In this document: piece after piece, positions 36,816-45,206 of the stretch | How the letters are laid out: each line of letters starts with the position of its first letter | Position numbering within the stretch: position 1 is the stretch's first letter | NCBI GenBank assembly: GCA_025210695.1 | Contig: JAOARE010000036.1 | Span: forward strand, 25,396-89,395 | DNA from: Rickettsiales bacterium | GTDB taxonomy: Bacteria; Pseudomonadota; Alphaproteobacteria; Rickettsiales; CANDYO01 | Direction: 5' to 3' | DNA: 64,000 bases | Program-made: the position numbers and the translations under genes | Notes under the pieces: generated by a model | What the model was told of the DNA's origin: nothing | The model's database searches: none | The model's input: the letters and a program-made list of their open reading frames with translations, nothing else

Positions 36816-37300
36816 AGACCGAAGTTGTGCTAGGGTTAGGAAGTAATTTAGGGGATCGCTCAAGTTATTTAGAATCTGCTATTTTTCAACTAGAAAAAAA
36901 AGGAGCAATAAGCAATATAACTTTGTCTTCTGTTCATCAAACAAAAGCTGCATTATTGAAGAATAGTCCAAGAGAATGGGATATAGATTATCTCAATATG
37001 GCAGTTAGAGGGACTACCAAATTATCACCTGAAGAATTATTAAGTGCAATAAAGTTGATAGAACGTGATATTGGTAGAAAGAACACAGAGCGTTGGGCGC
37101 CTAGAGAAATAGATATAGATATTTTAGCTTATGGAGAAAAATTAGTGCATCATCCTCTAATAACCATTCCTCATCCATTACTATTAGATCGACAATGGGC
37201 TATAACTCCTCTTTCCGAAGTATATCCAGAATGGAAATATCCTGTGTTAGGTCCGTATTATCAATTAACTGCTAAAGAATTAGTAAAAATGATTTTCTAA
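36812..37300 (+). CDS. folK: 2-amino-4-hydroxy-6-hydroxymethyldihydropteridine diphosphokinase
   Basis: A 162-residue folate-pathway enzyme that pyrophosphorylates the pterin. Motifs: LGLGSNLGDRSSYL, the WDIDYLNMAV segment, LIERDIGRKNTERWAPREIDIDIL with the metal-binding Asp pair, and IPHPLLLDRQWAITPL. It overlaps nth (ATGA). Other folate genes are not in the window. Confidence 0.94.
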   Translation: MKTEVVLGLGSNLGDRSSYLESAIFQLEKKGAISNITLSSVHQTKAALLKNSPREWDIDYLNMAVRGTTKLSPEELLSAIKLIERDIGRKNTERWAPREIDIDILAYGEKLVHHPLITIPHPLLLDRQWAITPLSEVYPEWKYPVLGPYYQLTAKELVKMIF

Positions 37301-37307
37301 GGGGGAT

Positions 37308-38123
37308 ATGAAAAAATTATCAGTTCAAACTTTAGTTAAGCAAGCCTTTTCTGAGAATCTTACATTGCCCCCATTATTGCATCACAAAGTTGATAATGTT
37401 ATTCCTACCATGAATAAAAAAGGGTTCATGTGTAATAATATTTATTCAATTACAGAAGAATTTATTTCTAGAGCGGCAAGTGGAGAGGGGGTGCATTTAG
37501 AGATAGGATCTGCTTATGGAAACATTGCTGTTGAAGCGTTGAAAAGAGGATGTACAAACTATATAGCAAATGATCTTGATATTAGGCATCTAAAAATACT
37601 TTCTCGAATCATGCAAGAATCTTATCCTAATTTAATAGATCATTTGCACATAATTCATGGTTTTTATCCAAATGAAGTAGATATTGAGTCAGAAAGTATT
37701 GATTCAATTCTTATATCTAGAGTATTACATTTTTTATCTCCAGAGCAAATTTTTGCAGTAGTAAAAGATATGTACAGAATTCTTAAGCCAGGGGGAAAGA
37801 TTTATGTATTATGCATCTCTCCTTATAATACAGGAGTTCAAAAATTTATTCCTGTGTTTGAGGAGGCTAAGAAAAGAGGAGAAAAATATCCTGGCTATAC
37901 TACTGAGAAATGGAAATATATGGATGAAGAAATTATTGATAAAAAAACAAAAGAAAGTTTGGAGTTAAATATCTTCAATTTCTTTGATTTAGATAGTTAC
38001 CCAGAGTATTTCAATGATAAAGAATTTCAAATTGAAAAATCAATTTATATTCCATATGAAAAAAGAAGTGTTTTCAGTATGGATGGACGTGAAACTACCG
38101 GAGCTGTTATTATAAAAAGATAG
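37308..38123 (+). CDS. Class I SAM-dependent methyltransferase
   Basis: A 271-residue protein with SAM motif I HLEIGSAYGNIAVEALKRG, an acidic motif II (YIANDLD), the post-motif ESIDSILISRVLHFL and KPGGKIYVL, in the usual class I order. N-terminal helical cap of about 50 residues. GGGGGAT serves as its ribosome binding site, 7 bases after folK, so it is third in the nth-folK operon. The substrate is unknown. A similar pattern occurs in small-molecule or lipid methyltransferases. Confidence 0.75.
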   Translation: MKKLSVQTLVKQAFSENLTLPPLLHHKVDNVIPTMNKKGFMCNNIYSITEEFISRAASGEGVHLEIGSAYGNIAVEALKRGCTNYIANDLDIRHLKILSRIMQESYPNLIDHLHIIHGFYPNEVDIESESIDSILISRVLHFLSPEQIFAVVKDMYRILKPGGKIYVLCISPYNTGVQKFIPVFEEAKKRGEKYPGYTTEKWKYMDEEIIDKKTKESLELNIFNFFDLDSYPEYFNDKEFQIEKSIYIPYEKRSVFSMDGRETTGAVIIKR

Positions 38124-38133
38124 CAGGTAGCTT

Positions 38134-39111
38134 CTATAATTCCTCTTGATTTACCATCTCCACACCTGAAAGAATATTAAATTTAAAAACATCTCCATTA
38201 GATATAATTCTTGCATCAGCTCCAAGAGGGAAGGCGTTATTAACGTCTCCATGACCAATAGTATTATCAGGAACTAATGTAAATGTTGGAATATTAGAAT
38301 TATCTGCAAAATCTTTAAATACTTTGTCGAATATATCTTTATTTTCATCTGGAGTGAAGGTGGCAAAGATTACTGCTTTAATTTCCTCTGACCCTTCAGT
38401 CATTTGAAGTTTTTGCAAGAACCCATCAATTTTTCTTGGAGGTTCTCCAACGTCCTCAAAGACAATAATTTTATTAGATAAATTAGGAGAGTATTTAGTT
38501 CCAAGTATTTTCTCAAAACAAATAACATTTCCGCCGGCTGTAATGCCATTGATTGTAGAATAATGTAACAAATTTGCATTTAAAGATTCTAATTTAAAGA
38601 TAGCTTCTTGTTTTTCTCCAAAAATAAGATCTTGAAGACTTTTTTTTGTATCTTCTCTTTTCATAACATTTGGCAAAGATCCTGGCATTCCAAAGTGAAT
38701 GCTAGGCCAGTGCCAAACATCATTAATATAACTATGAAGAATTGTAGAATCACTAAATCCAATAAAAGGTTTTACAGTTTGAGGTTCTATAGCTTTGTTT
38801 AAATATGGTAATAGTCGTATTGCTCCATATCCACCTCGAAATGACCATACTAAATCACAATTAGGATTATTTAATGCATCAATAAGCTGGTTCGCCCTTA
38901 TTGCATCGCTATTTGCAAATCTAAGATGGGGGATATTATATAATGTATGATTTCCTGAAAATATTGCATTTGGATAAATTAGTGGCTTTAAGTCGTAATA
39001 TTCAATTATCTTAGCAGCGTCTTGTAAACTAACGACAGCTTCATCATAAGAAGGTGCAACAATACATGCAGTTGCACCCTTATTAATTTGTGGCCAAAAT
39101 TTCTTTTTCAT
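38134..39111 (-). CDS. LD-carboxypeptidase/MccF-like serine peptidase (copy 1)
   Basis: A 325-residue member of family S66. The catalytic Ser is in FIGFSDST (Ser120), with VWSFRGGYGAIRLLPYL before it, the Glu in IIVFEDVGEPPRKIDG, and the His in IGHGDVNNAFPLGAD. LdcA enzymes trim the terminal D-Ala from tetrapeptides during peptidoglycan recycling; MccF-like members cleave antibiotic peptides. It converges on the methyltransferase gene and is followed in the same direction by dac upstream. A second family member is at 48.1 kb. Confidence 0.88.
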   Translation of the reverse strand: MKKKFWPQINKGATACIVAPSYDEAVVSLQDAAKIIEYYDLKPLIYPNAIFSGNHTLYNIPHLRFANSDAIRANQLIDALNNPNCDLVWSFRGGYGAIRLLPYLNKAIEPQTVKPFIGFSDSTILHSYINDVWHWPSIHFGMPGSLPNVMKREDTKKSLQDLIFGEKQEAIFKLESLNANLLHYSTINGITAGGNVICFEKILGTKYSPNLSNKIIVFEDVGEPPRKIDGFLQKLQMTEGSEEIKAVIFATFTPDENKDIFDKVFKDFADNSNIPTFTLVPDNTIGHGDVNNAFPLGADARIISNGDVFKFNILSGVEMVNQEEL

Positions 39112-39125
39112 AATATTGTATGACC

Positions 39126-40232
39126 TTATTTAAAGATATTTATGATATTATTTTTTACTCTTCCAAAAAGTCCAGCTTTTTCTACCTCAGTTTTGGCCAC
39201 TAAAGGATAGGTTTGCGTACCATATCTGCTGGTTTCCACTACTAACTCACCTAATTGCTCTCCAGCTTTAATTGGTGCAAGGGCAGGAGTTTTATAATGC
39301 AAACTAGTTTTTATACTTCTTGATTCGCTTTTAGGTAGTATCAATAATACGTCGTTAGGAGAAACTAATTCTATAATTTCTTCTTTTCCATTTCCTACAG
39401 AAATAGTTTCTAATACTTGATTTTTTTCTGCTAGTTTTATACTAGTAAAATTTATCATTCCATAATTCATTATTCTTTCAGCGGCAGTTGTCCTTTCTTT
39501 GTGGGTTTTTAGCCCATTTATTATTGCTATTAATCTTCTATCTCCTTTTTTTATGGATGCTGATAAACCATAGCCTCCATCATCAGTATGGCCAGTTTTT
39601 ATTCCATCCGCTCCCATGTTTTTATAAAGTAGACCATTACGATTATCTTGTTTTATTCCGTTATAGGTGAATTGTTTTTCGGCGTAATAATGATAATATT
39701 CAGGAAAATCTTTTATTGTATGATAAGATAATATCGCTAGGTCATATGCTGTGGAGTAATTGTTTTCATCAGGCCAGCCACTAGCATTGGTAAAATTGGT
39801 ATTATACATGCCAAGTTTTTCGGCTGTTTTATTCATATATTCTGCAAATTCTTCTTCGCTTCCCATCAATATTTCAGCTATTGCAACGGCTGCATCATTT
39901 CCAGATTGAATAATTAATCCTTTTAATAAATCTTCAAATCTGACAGGTGTATCTAGGGGGATAAACATTCTGGTCCCTCCCATTTTCCAAGCTTTGTTGC
40001 TAATTGTAAAAGTATCATCTAATCTAACATGCTCAGACTTTAGACTCTCAAATGCAATATAAGCAGTCATCATCTTACTCATTGATGATGGAACCATACG
40101 AGCGTTAGATTCTTTATCATATAATATAGCTTTGGTTTCATAATCCATCAAAATGGCGTATTTTGCGTCTGTTTCAAATGCATTAGCAAAATTTGATAAC
40201 AATAATAAGCTAGCTAGAATGAATTTTTGCAT
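39126..40232 (-). CDS. dacA: D-alanyl-D-alanine carboxypeptidase (penicillin-binding protein 5/6 type)
   Basis: A 368-residue secreted enzyme with a signal peptide (MQKFILASLLLLSNFANA). The SxxK motif is S50-M-S-K53 in VPSSMSKMMTAY, SxN is in QSGNDAAVAIAE, and KTG is in GIKTGHTDDGG. After the catalytic domain comes the beta-rich PBP5 C-terminal domain and an amphipathic terminal helix (FGRVKNNIINIFK) for membrane attachment. It removes the terminal D-Ala from pentapeptides. Its start overlaps the rlpA stop by 23 bases, a pairing known in proteobacteria. Confidence 0.94.
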   Translation of the reverse strand: MQKFILASLLLLSNFANAFETDAKYAILMDYETKAILYDKESNARMVPSSMSKMMTAYIAFESLKSEHVRLDDTFTISNKAWKMGGTRMFIPLDTPVRFEDLLKGLIIQSGNDAAVAIAEILMGSEEEFAEYMNKTAEKLGMYNTNFTNASGWPDENNYSTAYDLAILSYHTIKDFPEYYHYYAEKQFTYNGIKQDNRNGLLYKNMGADGIKTGHTDDGGYGLSASIKKGDRRLIAIINGLKTHKERTTAAERIMNYGMINFTSIKLAEKNQVLETISVGNGKEEIIELVSPNDVLLILPKSESRSIKTSLHYKTPALAPIKAGEQLGELVVETSRYGTQTYPLVAKTEVEKAGLFGRVKNNIINIFK

Positions 40233-40983
40233 TTTTATATCCCATTTTTCTTACTTTTTTTAATAAAATATTAGCTTTGGCCTTGTTTGAAGCCGCTAAT
40301 GTGATGATGTATTTATTATTATCTCTAACAATTAAATGTGATTTTCCTATTCTAGATAATCTACGCATTGTGATTAGAGCTTTTTTTTGGTTTCTATATT
40401 CTTCAACAATAATCTCAAAACTAGATAAAGGTTTGTGCTTTCCTTTACCTTTATAATAAATCTTTTTTTGAGATGACAGTTTTGCCATCAATTTATTACT
40501 TTCTTTCGGTAAAAACTTAACTCTAACTTTTGCTGTGCCCTGTTTTTTCATTCCTAGAGCAATAGCTGATTTTTCTGAGAGATCTATTATTCTGTTATGT
40601 GCAAATGGTCCTCGATCATTAATTACAACATTTATTGACTTGCCATTTCCTAAGTGAGTTACTTTTACTACGCTAGGTAATGGAAGTGTTTTATGAGCTG
40701 CAGATAATTCATTCTTATTGAACATCTCTCCATTTGCCGTTTTTTTACAATGAAAGTCGTCTCCATACCATGAAGCTATACCTACTTTGTTATATTTATA
40801 ATCAATTTCTGGGGTGTAGGTTTTTCCTTTGATTTTATAAGGATCCCCAACTTTTATACCTCCCTCATAGCTGTTACCATATGAATTTCCGCAAGAAAAC
40901 GGTGTAAAGGAGGTAGATTTACAGCCAGGCAATATAAAAACATAGCTTATCAATAATAAAGGGATTATTTGTTTATTGATCAC
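40210..40983 (-). CDS. rlpA: Septal ring lytic transglycosylase RlpA with SPOR domain
   Basis: A 257-residue lipoprotein (lipobox Cys in VFILPGCKS). The double-psi beta-barrel is complete: KVGIASWYGDDFHCKKTANGE, then LPSVVKVTHLGNGK and NDRGPFAHNRIIDLS with the catalytic Asp/His positions of RlpA. The C-terminal 70 residues form a SPOR domain that recognises denuded septal glycan. The start codon is GTG. It is co-transcribed with dacA and follows ftsZ, a division-related context. Confidence 0.92.
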   Translation of the reverse strand: MINKQIIPLLLISYVFILPGCKSTSFTPFSCGNSYGNSYEGGIKVGDPYKIKGKTYTPEIDYKYNKVGIASWYGDDFHCKKTANGEMFNKNELSAAHKTLPLPSVVKVTHLGNGKSINVVINDRGPFAHNRIIDLSEKSAIALGMKKQGTAKVRVKFLPKESNKLMAKLSSQKKIYYKGKGKHKPLSSFEIIVEEYRNQKKALITMRRLSRIGKSHLIVRDNNKYIITLAASNKAKANILLKKVRKMGYKNAKIHSS

Positions 40984-41004
40984 TGTAACTACTAAATAAT
41001 AAAT

Positions 41005-42456
41005 TTATTTGCGCCTTTGGTAAGCAGGTATATTTAACATTTCTTCTGTTACCAATTCCTCTTCATCAACTTGTTTATCTTCACTTAAGACATATATTTC
41101 TTTGTCTTTATTCTCTTTGTTTAAATTTAATCCAACAGAACTTGCCATTTTTGCAAACAAACTCAAGCTTGGCTTAGTTCTTTCTGTGTTTTTTATTGGA
41201 GTTCTTGGTGTTTCATAAGTATTTTCCGGTTTTGGTGAGAAAAATATATCAGGATTTTTTTCTTCTTCGTTAGAGATTTTCCCTTCTGCGGTTTCTAGGT
41301 CTTCTTCTGATTTTTCTTCAGGTTCAAGGTTCTTTTGATTGGATGTGTTAGTTGAATCCAAATCAAATTGCATTGGAGAAGAGGTTGTGGTTTTGGTTAG
41401 CTCTATAGGTTCTGATCTATATAATTGTTGTATCTTTTCAGTAGTAGAGGGGGCAGCAACTTTGGTTTCTTTTTCTACAGTATGAAAATGAGGATCGTCT
41501 ATGCCAGTTGCAACAACTGATACTCTAATGGTTCCTTCTAATTCAGGATTAAATGCAGATCCAAATATAATATTAGCTTCTGAATCTACTTCCTCTCTTA
41601 TTCGATTAGCCGCTTCATCAACTTCAAATAAAGTCATATCATAACCGCCAGTGATGTTAATTAACACTCCTCTTGCACCTTTCATTGAGCAGTTATCTAA
41701 TAAAGGATTAGAGATTGCTGCTTCTGCAGCTGCGATAGCTCTATTTTCATCTTGCGCCTCCCCAGTTCCCATCATTGCTTTACCCATTTCGCTCATCACT
41801 GCACGAATATCTGCAAAGTCAAGATTGATTAATCCTGGCATAATCATAAGATCGGTAATTCCACGCACACCAGCATGTAAAACATCATCTGCCATTTTAA
41901 AAGCATCAGCAAAAGTAGTTTTTGCATTGGCAATTTTAAACAAGTTTTGATTGGGTATAATGATTAAGGTGTCAACAAAGCGTTGAAGTTCACTCAACCC
42001 TTCATCGGCGAGCCTCATTCTATGGACTCCTTCAAAGTGGAATGGCTTAGTAACCACAGCAACAGTAAGAATCCCTCTCTCTCTAGCCATTTTCGCTATT
42101 ACAGGTGCGGCCCCTGTGCCAGTTCCTCCACCCATTCCTGCGGTAATAAACACCATATTACTGTCAGTTAGTAATTTATCAATCTCTTCTATGGCTTCTT
42201 CTGCAGCAGCTTTTCCAACATCGGGGGATGCTCCAGCTCCTAGTCCTTTTGTTAAATTAGCTCCTAGTTGAATTTTATGAGGTGCATTTGATAAGTGAAG
42301 TGATTGAGAATCAGTGTTAGCAACAACAAATTTAGCTCCTTCTAAGTTAGAGCTAATCATATTATTTACGGCATTGCAGCCAGCTCCTCCAACACCAAAA
42401 ACGGTGATACAAGGTTTTAAAACTACGCTATCAGGCAAGTGTAAATTAAGAGACAT
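41005..42456 (-). CDS. ftsZ: Cell division protein FtsZ
   Basis: A 483-residue tubulin homologue that builds the division ring. [18 protein letters not shown] opens the GTP site, the tubulin signature [13 protein letters not shown] is intact, and the T7 loop [11 protein letters not shown] follows. About 130 residues of acidic, low-complexity linker precede the conserved C-terminal tail [12 protein letters not shown], which binds membrane tethers. The extended linker is usual in alphaproteobacteria. Confidence 0.98.
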   Translation of the reverse strand: MSLNLHLPDSVVLKPCITVFGVGGAGCNAVNNMISSNLEGAKFVVANTDSQSLHLSNAPHKIQLGANLTKGLGAGASPDVGKAAAEEAIEEIDKLLTDSNMVFITAGMGGGTGTGAAPVIAKMARERGILTVAVVTKPFHFEGVHRMRLADEGLSELQRFVDTLIIIPNQNLFKIANAKTTFADAFKMADDVLHAGVRGITDLMIMPGLINLDFADIRAVMSEMGKAMMGTGEAQDENRAIAAAEAAISNPLLDNCSMKGARGVLINITGGYDMTLFEVDEAANRIREEVDSEANIIFGSAFNPELEGTIRVSVVATGIDDPHFHTVEKETKVAAPSTTEKIQQLYRSEPIELTKTTTSSPMQFDLDSTNTSNQKNLEPEEKSEEDLETAEGKISNEEEKNPDIFFSPKPENTYETPRTPIKNTERTKPSLSLFAKMASSVGLNLNKENKDKEIYVLSEDKQVDEEELVTEEMLNIPAYQRRK

Positions 42457-42592
42457 ATCGAACCTTTGCTAAAAATTAGGTGTTTATTAATCTAAACAGT
42501 AGATAATAAATGATTATTCACGTAATTTCCACTGAAAAAATTATGAATATATGTATGAGTATATAGTATTATTTTTCTTGGTTTAAAAAGGT

Positions 42593-43129
42593 CTAGTGAT
42601 TGCAGTGTGGTCCATGGACATGTGGGGGATTATGTTTGATATATTTAATCATTTTTTTAGTAAGCAGGTCTCTCTTCATTTTTGAAAGATGATCAAGATA
42701 AGTGATGCCGTTTAGGTAGTCATTTTCATGTAATATAACCCGCGCTAAAAAACCGTCAGCCTCTAAAACTTGCTCTTTATTATCTAAGTCTAAATATTTT
42801 ACTTTTATTTTACTTGGACGTTTTATTATAGCAGAAATTCCAGGAAAGCTTATTGATGCTTCTTCATGCTCGCTAGTTTCAGTTGAAGTTTCTATGATTT
42901 CTGGGTTAATCATTATATAAGATTTGCTATTCGCTTGTTTTATATCAACAACAATAATACGTTGATCTATTCCAAGCATGTTTGCTCCCAACCCAACAGC
43001 TTTTTCAAAATACATAGTTTCAACCATGTCATTCGCAAGTTGACATATTAACTCATCAACTTTAGCTACAGTCTTAGCTTTTTGTTTAAAAACAGGATGT
43101 GGAGCATAAACTATTGGTAAGATAGCCAT
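42593..43129 (-). CDS. Peptide deformylase-like protein lacking the catalytic metal site
   Basis: A 178-residue protein of the deformylase fold (ILPIVYAPHPVFKQKAK start; VDELICQLANDMVETMY). All three active motifs are altered: GxGLAAxQ is AVGLGANM (residues 44-51), EGCLS is EASIS (90-94) so the metal-binding Cys is Ser, and HExxH is HENDY (134-138) so the second metal His is Tyr. It should not bind the usual Fe/Zn. The C-terminal tail (166-178) is His-rich, HNPPHVHGPHCNH. It is the third gene in the NDUFA12-mlaD-def-like run. Function unknown; a genuine deformylase is expected elsewhere. Confidence 0.85.
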   Translation of the reverse strand: MAILPIVYAPHPVFKQKAKTVAKVDELICQLANDMVETMYFEKAVGLGANMLGIDQRIIVVDIKQANSKSYIMINPEIIETSTETSEHEEASISFPGISAIIKRPSKIKVKYLDLDNKEQVLEADGFLARVILHENDYLNGITYLDHLSKMKRDLLTKKMIKYIKHNPPHVHGPHCNH

Positions 43130-43132
43130 GCT

Positions 43133-43609
43133 CTAATTCTTTGTAGAATTATCTTCTTCATCGTTAGAGCTAGAAAACACCATTTTGCTAATTAATGTTT
43201 CAAGACTTATAGATGATTGAGTGAATTGTATCTCACCATTTTTATTTATCATATTGTCATCAGCGCCAGGAACAATAGATAAATATTTACCACCTATAAG
43301 TCCTTCGCTAGAAATTTTTGCTATTGAGTCGGTAGGGACTTTTATCTTATCATTCAGAGACATTTTAATAACAGCAAAATAAGTTCTAGGATCTAGTTCT
43401 TGATCGGTGATCACACCAACTTTAACTCCTCCAATTTTTACTGGGGTTCCAACGGCAATACCATCGGCTTGTTCAAATTTAGCGGTTAGATTATAATGAT
43501 TCCCTGCAACGCTAACTCCTGTGTTTTGATCCATGAAGAACATTAAGAACCAAGCTGCTATTCCTAAAATAAGAGCGCCTGTAATAGTTTCAATCATATT
43601 TTTATTCAT
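43133..43609 (-). CDS. mlaD: MlaD-like phospholipid-transport substrate-binding protein
   Basis: A 158-residue protein with an N-terminal transmembrane anchor (ITGALILGIAAWFLMFF) and an MCE domain: FEQADGIAVGTPVKIGGVKVGVI, then DPRTYFAVIKMSL and SEGLIGGKYLSIVPG. MlaD is the periplasmic hexamer of the ABC system that moves phospholipids between membranes. AAGGTGA lies 6 bases before the ATG at 43609; an upstream in-frame GTG sits inside that element and is rejected. mlaE and mlaF are not adjacent here. Confidence 0.9.
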   Translation of the reverse strand: MNKNMIETITGALILGIAAWFLMFFMDQNTGVSVAGNHYNLTAKFEQADGIAVGTPVKIGGVKVGVITDQELDPRTYFAVIKMSLNDKIKVPTDSIAKISSEGLIGGKYLSIVPGADDNMINKNGEIQFTQSSISLETLISKMVFSSSNDEEDNSTKN

Positions 43610-43630
43610 AAAAATCACCTTAAATTTAAT

Positions 43631-43975
43631 TTACGGAGCCCAAGCTTGGTAATCAACTATGGCTCTCTTCTTTCCTTTATTTTTCAATCCTTGAGGAGCG
43701 TATGCATATTCTGTTCCAGTTAAATTTGGAATATGTGGTTTTTCCCAATTATTACAATGTACTTCATTTGAAGGTACTTCGTCAATGGTATAATGCAACC
43801 AAGCGTTCCAAAGGGCAGGAATTTTTGATGCTTCGGTTGAGCCTTTATAAAGTACCAGTCGTTTATGTTTTCCTGAAGGGGTTTTGGATTTCGTTTGATA
43901 ATAACTATTACCAAACTGATCTTGTCCTATTTTTGAGCAAAAAAACTTTATAAATAATTTAGTCGAAAATGTCAT
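43631..43975 (-). CDS. NADH:ubiquinone oxidoreductase 17.2 kDa-type subunit (NDUFA12-like)
   Basis: A 114-residue protein with the B17.2/NDUFA12 pattern: DQFGNSYYQTK at the N terminus, RLVLYKG, PALWNAWLHYTIDEVP, and the C-terminal YQAWAP. This complex I accessory subunit is found in alphaproteobacteria and mitochondria. In alphaproteobacteria it commonly lies next to mlaD, as here (a 21-base gap). Confidence 0.93.
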   Translation of the reverse strand: MTFSTKLFIKFFCSKIGQDQFGNSYYQTKSKTPSGKHKRLVLYKGSTEASKIPALWNAWLHYTIDEVPSNEVHCNNWEKPHIPNLTGTEYAYAPQGLKNKGKKRAIVDYQAWAP

Positions 43976-44169
43976 AACTTATACTATACAATATATTGGA
44001 TGACTGTGATTTTACATGGTTATTAAAAGAATGGCAATATTTATTAGAGTTGTGTAAAGAATGGTTCAACTAAGTTTCTTGAGTGGTAGCTTTTTATCTT
44101 GTATAGTTTTTATAAATAATTATATTTAGTTTGTTGTTAATAATATTAATAGATTAATAGAGTAGAGAA

Positions 44170-45171
44170 ATGATGAGAAAAAAAGTTATTTTATGGTTAT
44201 TAGTGGTTGTTATAGTGGTGGTTGGATTAGTGTTGGGAAGAGGATATATAAAGAAAAAATTATCTTTGTGCTCTTTTGAAAAGAGTTTTTTAGAAAAGAG
44301 GATTCTAGAAATGGATAAAAGGTTATTTAATTTGGAAAGATTGTTCTCGCTAGACTTGGAGAGAATGGCTGCTCAAGACAATTTAGAAAACAGTATTGGC
44401 TTGGAAGTTATGGAGGAGTTTGTAAGTCATCTAAAGGTGTATGATACTTTTGGTAAGGAAGGTGAGAATGTGCTTATAAGGGTTGGTAAAGACGGGGACG
44501 GAGGATATATTGTTCCTGAAATTTCCCTTAAGAAAGCAGATGTTCTGTTAGGTTATGGGGTCAGGGACGATATATCATTTGAAGAATCATTTTCGAATAT
44601 ATTTCACAAGCAATCATATGGATTTGATTGTGGATCGTCATCAGTGCCTACTAAAAACCCTTTAACTACGTTTGTTGATGAATGTGTGGGTACAGATGAA
44701 TTTCTTGAGGACGCTAGTTTAAAAATTTCTCCTTCAAAGATTGTTTCGTTTAATGATCATATAAAAAGAATGGATTTAGTAGGAAAGAAAATTTTTATTA
44801 AGATGGATATAGAGGGTGGTGAATATGCATCTCTTCCTGAAGTGTTAGAATATTCTAAAGATATAACAGGAATAGCTTTGGAAATACATTTTTGGAGAAA
44901 TCCCGAGGAGTTTTATAAGGCTATAAAGCTATTGAATTCTATAGAAGAAAACTTTATTCTAGTGCACGTTCATGCTTCAAATTGTCGCAATTCTGGGTTT
45001 ACTACTAAAAACTCTCGTGGCCGAATTCCAAGAACTATAGAGCTTTCTTATATTAATAAAAATTTAGTTGATGAATATAAATTATCGAAGCAGCAAACTC
45101 ATCCTTCTGGTATGGATATGCCTATTTGTCCACAACTGGAAGATCCTTCTTTCACTATACTAGTAGATTAG
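44170..45171 (+). CDS. Membrane-anchored FkbM/METTL24-like methyltransferase
   Basis: A 333-residue protein with a basic start, one transmembrane helix (about residues 5-24) and a short coiled-coil stem, then a methyltransferase domain. Motifs: LIRVGKDGDGGYIVPE, DVLLGYGVRDDISFE (SAM loop region), and FIKMDIEGGEYASLPEVLEY, the DIEGxE motif of FkbM-type enzymes. FkbM-type enzymes methylate sugars or related hydroxyls. The layout is that of a type II membrane protein. It lies 35 bases before an anchored GT8-type glycosyltransferase gene. Confidence 0.7.
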   Translation: MMRKKVILWLLVVVIVVVGLVLGRGYIKKKLSLCSFEKSFLEKRILEMDKRLFNLERLFSLDLERMAAQDNLENSIGLEVMEEFVSHLKVYDTFGKEGENVLIRVGKDGDGGYIVPEISLKKADVLLGYGVRDDISFEESFSNIFHKQSYGFDCGSSSVPTKNPLTTFVDECVGTDEFLEDASLKISPSKIVSFNDHIKRMDLVGKKIFIKMDIEGGEYASLPEVLEYSKDITGIALEIHFWRNPEEFYKAIKLLNSIEENFILVHVHASNCRNSGFTTKNSRGRIPRTIELSYINKNLVDEYKLSKQQTHPSGMDMPICPQLEDPSFTILVD

Positions 45172-45206
45172 GATATTGTGCAATTAACTTAAAGAGGGAG
45201 CCCTTT

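Noticed and set aside
41651..42171. Plus-strand frames opposite ftsZ
   Set aside because: Antisense of the conserved GTPase domain; nothing recognisable.
43702..43953. Frames on both strands overlapping the NDUFA12-like gene
   Set aside because: The NDUFA12 pattern on the minus strand is convincing; the others are shadows.
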